Shown piece by piece: positions 13,113 to 22,654 of a DNA stretch of 22,654 nucleotides. The DNA comes from Streptomyces sp. NRRL F-5123. GTDB taxonomy: Bacteria; Actinomycetota; Actinomycetes; Streptomycetales; Streptomycetaceae. The DNA lies in the NCBI RefSeq assembly GCF_000721495.1, contig NZ_JOHY01000090.1, positions 1-22,654 on the forward strand. Direction: 5' to 3'. How positions within the stretch are numbered: the stretch's first letter is position 1; the number at the start of each line of letters is the position of its first letter. The notes under the pieces were generated by a model. That model was not told the DNA's origin and did not search any database. It worked only from the letters and a program-made list of their open reading frames with translations. A program made the translations under genes and the position numbers.

Positions 13113-14141
13113 ATGGGATGGACCTTCAGCCACAGCCCCGCCGCATTCCTTCGAGCGGCCGAGCCCTTCCTGCTCGCCCGCCCGGTGGAGAACTCCGTCG
13201 TGCTGACGGTCACCGACACCCTCCGCCGCCGCGGCCCGTCGGCGTACGGCCAGGAGCCGCCTGTCTTCGGCTGGTGGCGTCCGGCGGGGGAGCCGGTGGA
13301 GGGCCCGGACGCGTCGGGGGCAGAACCGGCGGCGTACCCGGACCCGGCCCAGGACCTCGGCCCGGACGGCGGCGTTCCCGCCGTGCAGGCCGCCTTCCTG
13401 CGGACGCCCCCGAACCCCCCGCTGCTGACCCGCGCCCCCGTCGCCGCGGCCGCCGAGTTGGCCGCCGCCCTGGCGGCCGAGCCTCTCGCCGAGGTGCGCG
13501 GCGACCACGAGGCCGTCACGGCGTTCGCGGACGCCTGGTCCGCGCGTTCCCGCGCCCCGTACCGCGTCGTCGAGCGCATCCGCTTCCACGAGCTCGGCAC
13601 GCTGGTCCCGCGGGTGCCCGGACCGCCCGGCCACGCCCGGATCGCCGACGCGGCCGACCGCGACCTGCTGATCCGCTGGCAGACGGAGGCGGACGCCGAG
13701 ATCGGCCACGGAACCCCGGGCCGCCCGACGGCCGCCGACGACGCGATCCTGCACGGCCTGCGCACGCTGTGGATCGGCCCCGGCGGCGAGCCCGTCGCGA
13801 TGGCCGGCCGCACCCTCGAAGTGGCAGGCTCCGTCAGGGTCGTGGCCGTCTACACCCCGCCCGGGCAGCGCGGCCGCGGCTACGCGGGCGGCGCCGTCAC
13901 CGCCGTGACGCAGGCCGCGCTCGATGCGGGCGTGCACCGCGTCCTGCTGGTCACCGACCTGGCCAACCCGGTCAGCAACGGCCTTTACCACCGGCTCGGC
14001 TACCGTCCCGTACGCGACGGGCTGCGTGTCGCCCTCGGCGCCGGAGAGGCGGGCAGGGCGCAAGGGGCGCCCGGCGCGGGGCGGGACGTCTCCGGCGAAG
14101 GGCGGGGTGTACCCGGCCAAGATCGGCACGCCCCCGCATAA
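13113..14141 (+). CDS. GNAT-family N-acetyltransferase
   Basis: This is a 342-residue protein. The C-terminal half is a GNAT domain. An acetyl-CoA binding loop is visible in VAVYTPPGQRGRGYAGGAV (Q/R-x-x-G-x-G/A near residue 252). The family's last strand region follows as RVLLVTDLANPVSNGLYHRLGYRPV. The N-terminal half (FSHSPAAFLRAAEPFLLARPVENSVVLTV) is the uncharacterised domain common in actinobacterial predicted acetyltransferases of this length. The acyl acceptor is unknown. After VALG the protein ends in a 34-residue Gly/Arg-rich tail made of heptad-like repeats encoded by a 21-bp tandem DNA repeat. ATG 13113 follows GAGG at a gap of 9. ATG 13104 is the alternative and adds only three residues. 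It is transcribed away from the GntR gene. Confidence 0.88.
   Translation: MGWTFSHSPAAFLRAAEPFLLARPVENSVVLTVTDTLRRRGPSAYGQEPPVFGWWRPAGEPVEGPDASGAEPAAYPDPAQDLGPDGGVPAVQAAFLRTPPNPPLLTRAPVAAAAELAAALAAEPLAEVRGDHEAVTAFADAWSARSRAPYRVVERIRFHELGTLVPRVPGPPGHARIADAADRDLLIRWQTEADAEIGHGTPGRPTAADDAILHGLRTLWIGPGGEPVAMAGRTLEVAGSVRVVAVYTPPGQRGRGYAGGAVTAVTQAALDAGVHRVLLVTDLANPVSNGLYHRLGYRPVRDGLRVALGAGEAGRAQGAPGAGRDVSGEGRGVPGQDRHAPA
14070..14132 (+). repeat. Three degenerate 21-bp repeats at the 3' end of the GNAT gene
   Basis: Three consecutive 21-bp units start at 14070, 14091 and 14112. The first two share (C/T)CCGGC-4-GGCGGG and a GTV-type end. The third is more diverged. In the GNAT frame they encode PGAGRDV, SGEGRGV and PGQDRHA. 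The period is a multiple of three, so expansion is tolerated in frame. Confidence 0.6.
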
Positions 14142-14148
14142 TGGAGCA

Positions 14149-14174
14149 GGCGGATATTCCGCCGACCATACGAT
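14149..14174 (+). promoter_or_regulatory. Possible promoter/operator ahead of the MBL-fold gene
   Basis: A locally AT-richer patch contains a perfect hairpin or dyad, GGCGGA-TAT-TCCGCC (14149-14163), followed by TACGAT (14169-14174), which fits a -10 element (TAnnnT). No recognisable -35 lies 17-18 bases upstream. It could be an operator beside a weak promoter, or simply the end of the preceding transcript. Confidence 0.35.
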
Positions 14175-14192
14175 TGTGTGCCTGGAGGACTC

Positions 14193-15446
14193 GTGACCAG
14201 CGCCGGCCGTCCGCCGTCCCGCCTCGTGAAAGCGCGCCCCGCGCCGTTCGGGGCCGACCCGACCGGAGCGCGCCTGGAACGCATCCTGAACTCGCCGAAC
14301 TACGCGGACGGCGCCTTCGTCAACCCCACCGCGACGAGCCAGGGGCCCGGCGCGGACTTCTTCAAGTCCCTCCCGGCCAACCTCCGCAAGGAGGCGCGGA
14401 TCCCGCGCAAGCCCGCCCGGCCGATCCCCGTCCACCCCACGACGCTCGCCGACATCGCGGCCCCGCCCGCGTCCGGCCTGCGGCTGACGTGGATGGGCCA
14501 CTCCACCGTGCTCGCCGAGATCGGCGGCCGGCGTGTGCTGTTCGACCCGGTGTGGGGCGAGCGCTGCTCGCCCTTCCCGTTCGCGGGGCCCAAGCGCGTC
14601 CACCCCGCGCCGCTGCCGCTGTCGGCCGTCACCGGGCTCGACGTGGACGTGGTGGTGATCTCGCACGACCACTACGACCACCTCGACATGCCCACCGTCG
14701 TCGAACTCGTGCGCAGCGACGCCGTGTTCGCCGTCCCACTGGGCGTGGGCGCCCACCTGGAGCACTGGGGCGTGCCCGCCGGGCGGCTGCGCGAGCTGGA
14801 CTGGAGCGAGTCGACGGAAATTGCCGGGCTGACCTTGACCGCCACCCCCGCCCGGCATTTCTGCGGGCGCGGCCTGCGCGGCCGCCAGCAGACCCTGTGG
14901 GCGTCCTGGGTCGTCACCGACGGCATCCACCGCCTCTTCCACAGCGGCGACACCGGCTACTTCCCCGGATTCGCGGACATCGGCGCCGAGCACGGCCCGT
15001 TCGACGCCACGATGATCCAGGTCGGCGCCTACAGCGAGTTCTGGCCGAAGGCCCACGCGGGCTGCCCGCCGGGCGAGCCCTGCGACTGCACGCCCGACCC
15101 GGGTCAGTGGCCCGACATCCACATGACCCCTGACGAGGGTCTGCGCGCCCACCTCGACCTCCAGGGCGGCCGCCCCGGCGGCGTCCTGCTCCCCATCCAC
15201 TGGGGCACCTTCAACCTCGCCTTCCATCCCTGGGCCGAGCCCGCCGAGCGCACGATGCTCGCCGCCCGCGCCGCCGCCCAGCAGTCCGCCACCCCGCGCG
15301 TCGGCCAGCCCTTCGAGCCCGCCGCCTGCCCCGCCCCCGACCCGTGGTGGCGCGCCGTGTCGGTCGCCCCCGCCCGCGGGTGGGCCCCCTGGCCGCCCGC
15401 CACGCCCGGCGCCGCGGAGGTGCCGGAAGTCGCCGCGGAGGCGTGA
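14193..15446 (+). CDS. Metallo-beta-lactamase-fold hydrolase (UlaG/NAPE-PLD-like)
   Basis: This 417-residue protein carries the metal-binding signature HDHYDHLD with H158, H160, D162 and H163. WMGHSTVLAEIGGRRVLFDPVWGERCSP precedes it. HSGDTGYF (H250, D253) and LLPIHWGTFNLAFHPWAEP (H336) supply the remaining ligands. This is the arrangement of the NAPE-phospholipase-D/UlaG-like branch, which is usually a cytoplasmic or peripheral metal-dependent hydrolase; the substrate here is unknown. Between GAYSEFWP and IHMTPDEG lies an extra segment of about 20 residues with Cys291, Cys297 and Cys299. The GTG at 14193 is chosen because GGAGG (14184-14188) precedes it. An in-frame GTG at 14178 lacks a ribosome binding site. 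Early residues (LERILNSPNYADGAFVNP) are typical of this branch. Confidence 0.9.
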   Translation: MTSAGRPPSRLVKARPAPFGADPTGARLERILNSPNYADGAFVNPTATSQGPGADFFKSLPANLRKEARIPRKPARPIPVHPTTLADIAAPPASGLRLTWMGHSTVLAEIGGRRVLFDPVWGERCSPFPFAGPKRVHPAPLPLSAVTGLDVDVVVISHDHYDHLDMPTVVELVRSDAVFAVPLGVGAHLEHWGVPAGRLRELDWSESTEIAGLTLTATPARHFCGRGLRGRQQTLWASWVVTDGIHRLFHSGDTGYFPGFADIGAEHGPFDATMIQVGAYSEFWPKAHAGCPPGEPCDCTPDPGQWPDIHMTPDEGLRAHLDLQGGRPGGVLLPIHWGTFNLAFHPWAEPAERTMLAARAAAQQSATPRVGQPFEPAACPAPDPWWRAVSVAPARGWAPWPPATPGAAEVPEVAAEA

Positions 15447-15484
15447 CGCACGGGCGGGCCGGTCCGGGCTGCGGCGGCCGAATT

Positions 15485-15525
15485 GCCCGTGCCCGGTCGG
15501 GCCGTCCACGCCCGTGCCCGGTCGG
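15485..15525. repeat. 16-bp direct repeat, possible terminator arms
   Basis: GCCCGTGCCCGGTCGG occurs perfectly at 15485-15500 and 15510-15525. Its first eight bases are the reverse complement of GCACGGGC at 15448-15455, just after the hydrolase stop. Either copy can therefore fold back to form a stem that may end the hydrolase transcript. Confidence 0.6.
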
Positions 15526-15573
15526 CGGAACAGCTCGGCTGTCGCGCGCCTGTCCGCAATGTGCCGTACATCC

Positions 15574-15579
15574 TAAAAT
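15574..15579 (+). promoter_or_regulatory. -10-like element TAAAAT immediately before the SpoIIE-type gene
   Basis: TAAAAT at 15574-15579 is a near-consensus -10 in very GC-rich DNA, and the ATG at 15587 begins 8 bases after its last base. The expected transcription start therefore falls on or next to the start codon, as in leaderless mRNAs. The -35 position (about 15551-15556, TGTCCG) is a weak match. Confidence 0.55.
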
Positions 15580-15586
15580 CGAGCCT

Positions 15587-16717
15587 ATGGACCTCAGCCG
15601 GCTAGAAACCCTGCCGGAGCGGACGCGCGGCCTGGCGCTGGTGGTCCCCGTCGCACTCGTCGTCGTCATCTCCGTCGCCGACGCCACGGCGCCCAAGGAC
15701 GTCTTCCTCAGCCCCATGCTCGCCGTCGCCCCGGCGCTCACCGCCTCGTTCGCCGGGCCGTGGCGTACGGCGCTGATCTCCCTGGTGGCGGTGGGCGGGC
15801 AGGCGTTCGTCGCCTCGGTGGGCGGGGGCGGGAACGCGGTGGCGTGGGTGTGGCAGTTCGTCGCGCTGATCATGCTCTCGGTGCTGCTGATCTCCTTCAG
15901 CTACGTCCGCGAGCGCCGCTCCCGGCAGCTCACCCGCGCCAGACTCGTCGCCGGGACCGCCCAGCGGGTCCTGCTGCGGCCCCCACCCGGCCGGGTCGGC
16001 ACCCTGCGGATCGCCTGGCGCTACCTCGCCGCCGAGGACGACGCCCAGATCGGCGGCGACCTCTTCGCCGTCACCCGGCGGCGCCCCGACGTCAGCCGGG
16101 TGATCATCGGGGACGTCCGGGGCAAGGGCCTGCCCGCGATAGCCGAGGCGGCGGCCGTCCTCGGGGCCTTCCGGGAGACCGCGCGGTACTGCCCGACCCT
16201 CCCGGCGCTCGCCGAATCCCTGGAGGAGCGCATCAACCGCGACATCGAGGAGGTCGCGGACGAGCGCGAGGACCCCGGCGAGCACTTCGTCACCGCGCTC
16301 CTGCTGGAAGTGCCCGACCGCGGCGGCCAGGTCCGGATGGCCTGCTGCGGCCACCCGCCGCCGCTGCTGATCGGCGCGGACGGCCGGGTCGCCGCCTCGC
16401 ACTGCGCCGACCCCGCCCCGCCGCTGGGCTCCGGCCTGCTGGCGGCCGGCGGAGCCGTGGACGAGCCGATCCCGTACGGCGACGGCGACACGCTCCTGCT
16501 GTACACCGACGGCCTGATCGAGGCGCGCTCCCGGCAGGGCGTCTTCTACCCGCTCGCCGAGCGCGTCGCCGGCTTCCCGCCCGACCTCGACCCGGACGCC
16601 CTGCTGCGGTACCTCAGCGAGGACCTGCTCGCGTACACCGGCGGCCGCCTCGCCGACGACGCCGCCCTGCTCGCCATCACCCGCACCACAGCGGAGACCG
16701 GCCCGGAGGGCGCCTGA
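15587..16717 (+). CDS. Membrane SpoIIE/PP2C-type serine phosphatase
   Basis: This is a 376-residue protein. Hydrophobic segments at about residues 14-34, 42-60, 64-80 and 87-105 anchor an N-terminal membrane domain. From about residue 110 comes a SpoIIE/RsbU-type PP2C domain: RVLLRPPPGRVGTLRIAWRYLAAEDDAQIGGDLF, IIGDVRGKGLPAIAEAAAVLGAFRE, CCGHPPPLLI, DTLLLYTDGLIEAR and the final DDAALLAI. Metal-coordinating Asp residues are present in GGDLF, IGDVRGKG, YTDG and DDAALL. Such enzymes dephosphorylate anti-anti-sigma factors or related switch proteins, and no kinase or antagonist partner is encoded next to it. The frame is open well upstream, but ATG 15587 begins the usual short cytoplasmic N-terminus and follows a TAAAAT element directly. 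There is no Shine-Dalgarno sequence, consistent with leaderless translation. Confidence 0.92.
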   Translation: MDLSRLETLPERTRGLALVVPVALVVVISVADATAPKDVFLSPMLAVAPALTASFAGPWRTALISLVAVGGQAFVASVGGGGNAVAWVWQFVALIMLSVLLISFSYVRERRSRQLTRARLVAGTAQRVLLRPPPGRVGTLRIAWRYLAAEDDAQIGGDLFAVTRRRPDVSRVIIGDVRGKGLPAIAEAAAVLGAFRETARYCPTLPALAESLEERINRDIEEVADEREDPGEHFVTALLLEVPDRGGQVRMACCGHPPPLLIGADGRVAASHCADPAPPLGSGLLAAGGAVDEPIPYGDGDTLLLYTDGLIEARSRQGVFYPLAERVAGFPPDLDPDALLRYLSEDLLAYTGGRLADDAALLAITRTTAETGPEGA

Positions 16718-16725
16718 CGCCGCCG

Positions 16726-16795
16726 CCCGGCCCGGGGCCCGCGCCCGGACCTGCGGCATCCGCCCCGGCCCGGGGCCTGCGTCCCGGCCTGCGGC
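16726..16795. repeat. Imperfect direct repeat, two 32-bp copies with 38-bp period
   Basis: Two GC-only copies (16726-16757 and 16764-16795) share CCCGGCCCGGGGCC at the start and CCTGCGGC at the end, with a few central differences. They fill most of the gap between the phosphatase stop and the site-2 protease gene. Each contains near-palindromic CCGGCCCGGGG, so each can fold and may form a terminator-like structure. Confidence 0.65.
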
Positions 16796-16889
16796 GGAGC
16801 AGACTGGAAGGGACAGCGCGCCCCGCCCTGGTGGCGGGGGCGGCTGCCACGACCGGGCCCGACAGGGCCGGCCGGGTGTGGGAGGTGCG

Positions 16890-18056
16890 ATGAACGGATC
16901 GCTGCCACTGGGACGGATCGCCGGAGTGCCGCTGCGGCTGCACTGGAGTGCGCCGCTGCTCGTCGCCGTCCTGGCGTACGGGCTGGGCCGCGGGGTGCTC
17001 CCCGACTGGGCCCCCGGCCACTCCGGCACGGCCTACGGGCTCTGGGCGGTCGGCGGAGCGCTGCTGCTGACGCTGAGCCTCCTCGCGCACGAGGCCGCGC
17101 ACGCCCTCGTGGCGCGCAGGTCCGGAGTGGACGTCAAGGACGTGACGGTCTTCGCGCTCGGCGGGGTCACCCGGATGGGAACGGCCACGACCGCGCGCAC
17201 CGCGGGCCTGATCGCCGCGGTCGGACCGCTCACCAGTGCGCTGCTGGGCGGCGTCTTCCTCGCCGCGGCCGTCGGCGTCGACGCCGCCCCGCACGGCCTG
17301 CTCCCCGCGGCCGTACTGGCCTGGGCCGGCTGGGCCAACATCCTGCTCGCCGCCTTCAACCTGCTGCCGGCAAGCCCGCTGGACGGCGGCCGCATCCTCC
17401 AGGCGGTGGTCTGGCGTCTGCGCGGCGACCGCGACCGGGCGGCCCGGGTCGCCGGGCGGTGCGGGCAGGTGGCGGGCGCGCTCATGGTCGTCGGCGGCTG
17501 GCTGGAATTCCTCGCGGGCAGCGGGTCGGGCCTGTGGCTCGCCCTGCTCGGACTGTTCGTCGCGGCGGCCGCGGGCGCGGAGGTGCGCCGCTCGGCCCTC
17601 GCCGAGGCGGTACGCGGGGTGCGGGTCGGCGACGTGATGCGGCCGGCGGTCACCGGTCAGGACTGGCAGACCGTGGACCGCTTCCTCACCGACACCGCCC
17701 CCGGTGCCGCCGGCCAGCCCGTCGTCCCGGTGACGGACCTCGACGGCCGCCCCACCGGCGTGATCGAGCCCGCGGCCCTCCGCGCGGGCCTGGCCGGGCG
17801 TACGGCGGAGGTGCGCGTACGGGACCTCGCCGCGCCGCTGGCCAGCTGCACCCTCGCCGGGCCGGACGAGCAGGTCGGCGAGGTCCTGGAGCACGGGGTG
17901 CTGACCGCCGGGCGGCCCGTCCTGGTCCTGGCCGACGGGCGGGTGGTCGGGATGATCACCGTCCAGGACATCCTCGGCCTCATGCAGCGCGGCAAGCGCC
18001 CCCACCCCCCGGCCTGGCATCCCCCCACCACACACCGGGCCGGACACAGCCACTGA
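16890..18056 (+). CDS. Site-2 protease family (M50) membrane metalloprotease with CBS domains
   Basis: This 388-residue protein has the zinc motif LLAHEAAHALVARR, with H67-E68-A-A-H71, in a transmembrane segment. The third ligand region, NLLPASPLDGGRILQ, contains D165. This is the SpoIVFB-like M50 arrangement. About six hydrophobic segments cover residues 15-235 (including LLVAVLAYGL, GGALLLTLSLLAHE, GLIAAVGPLTSALLGGVFLAAAVG and GWANILLAAFNLLP). Two CBS-type modules follow: VRVGDVMRPAV...PVVPVTDLDGRPTGVIEP and VRVRDLAAPLA...RPVLVLADGRVVGMITVQDIL, as regulatory nucleotide-sensing domains. The C-terminus is His/Pro-rich (HPPAWHPPTTHRAGHSH). Homologues cleave membrane-bound transcription factors or sigma-factor precursors; the target is not evident here. 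ATG 16890 follows GGAGGTG (16881-16887) at very close spacing. It follows the SpoIIE-type phosphatase by 172 bases. Confidence 0.93.
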   Translation: MNGSLPLGRIAGVPLRLHWSAPLLVAVLAYGLGRGVLPDWAPGHSGTAYGLWAVGGALLLTLSLLAHEAAHALVARRSGVDVKDVTVFALGGVTRMGTATTARTAGLIAAVGPLTSALLGGVFLAAAVGVDAAPHGLLPAAVLAWAGWANILLAAFNLLPASPLDGGRILQAVVWRLRGDRDRAARVAGRCGQVAGALMVVGGWLEFLAGSGSGLWLALLGLFVAAAAGAEVRRSALAEAVRGVRVGDVMRPAVTGQDWQTVDRFLTDTAPGAAGQPVVPVTDLDGRPTGVIEPAALRAGLAGRTAEVRVRDLAAPLASCTLAGPDEQVGEVLEHGVLTAGRPVLVLADGRVVGMITVQDILGLMQRGKRPHPPAWHPPTTHRAGHSH

Positions 18057-18069
18057 CGGCGCCCGTGCG

Positions 18070-18108
18070 GACCGGGTGCGTACGGAGCCGTTCCGTACGC
18101 ACCCGGTC
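18070..18108. terminator. Bidirectional terminator with a perfect 17-bp stem
   Basis: GACCGGGTGCGTACGGA (18070-18086) and TCCGTACGCACCCGGTC (18092-18108) are perfectly complementary around loop GCCGT. The hairpin sits between the convergent site-2 protease and acetyltransferase genes, 13 and 29 bases from their stops. There is no U tract on either side, which is common for Streptomyces terminators. Confidence 0.88.
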
Positions 18109-18137
18109 GCCGTCGGCTGCCCCGCCGGGAGAGCGCT

Positions 18138-22596
<4,459 letters not shown>

Positions 22597-22654
22597 CTGT
22601 CTCTTATACACATCTGACGCTGCCGACGACTCCTTACGTGTAGATCTCCGTGGG
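22597..22654 (+). other. Illumina Nextera adapter read-through (assembly artefact)
   Basis: CTGTCTCTTATACACATCT (22597-22615) is the Nextera transposase mosaic end. It is followed by GACGCTGCCGACGA (22616-22629), then an 8-base index CTCCTTAC (22630-22637, the reverse complement of i5 index 505, GTAAGGAG). The start of the P5 sequence GTGTAGATCT... (22638-22654) follows with two mismatches. This order exists only in library molecules, so these 58 bases should be trimmed. Confidence 0.98.

Noticed and set aside
12003..15509. 1168-aa minus-strand and 685-aa plus-strand (13076-15133) open frames
   Set aside because: Both are shadow frames of the GntR, GNAT and MBL-fold genes, which carry recognisable motifs in other frames.

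Overview
This window is high-GC, Streptomyces-type actinomycete DNA. The evidence is strong GC3 bias, GTG and TTG starts, AGGAG ribosome binding sites, and lineage-typical families (DUF5753/DUF397 pair, DUF574 methyltransferases, DUF5302, SpoIIE phosphatase, CBS-containing site-2 protease). The last 58 bases are not biological. They read through an Illumina Nextera adapter, an i5 index and part of P5, so the right edge is the raw end of an assembly contig. The left edge also cuts a gene.

Layout. (1) 2-3696, plus strand: the 3' part of a DUF5753 regulator, a DUF397 protein, then three tandem DUF574-type SAM methyltransferase paralogues separated by short spacers, two of which carry CACC-rich repeats. 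(2) 3697-5316: a strong bidirectional hairpin, a minus-strand saccharopine-dehydrogenase-like/enoyl-reductase-like protein, and a divergent DUF5302 protein. (3) 5317-5846: a gene-free stretch packed with inverted and direct repeats. (4) 5847-12880, minus strand: a six-gene unit read as GntR/UTRA regulator, two-cluster ferredoxin, lipoprotein substrate-binding protein with a NosL-like C-terminal domain, ABC permease, ABC ATPase, and an AprA/FrdA-type flavoprotein fused to about nine HEAT repeats. (5) 13113-18056, plus strand: GNAT acetyltransferase, metallo-beta-lactamase-fold hydrolase, membrane SpoIIE/PP2C phosphatase (probably leaderless), and a site-2 protease with CBS domains. (6) 18070-18108: a perfect 17-bp-stem terminator between convergent genes. 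(7) 18138-21868, minus strand: a GH2 beta-galactosidase whose stop overlaps the GTG of a GNAT acetyltransferase. (8) 22116-22596, plus strand: a small three-helix membrane protein cut by the contig end.

How the genes work together. The minus-strand unit at 5847-12880 is the best candidate for an undescribed system. A nitrate/sulfonate/taurine-type importer is encoded with an AprA/AprB-like redox pair under a GntR-HutC regulator, and the importer's binding protein carries a domain resembling the copper chaperone NosL. This suggests import of a small anionic or sulfur- or metal-related compound followed by two-electron flavin chemistry, with electrons passing through the ferredoxin. The substrate cannot be read from sequence. 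The plus-strand cluster at the left end looks like an expanded DUF5753-DUF397-DUF574 module of the kind linked to Streptomyces development and antibiotic control.

All calls come from reading the sequence and from remembered family knowledge. No database search or folding calculation was run.
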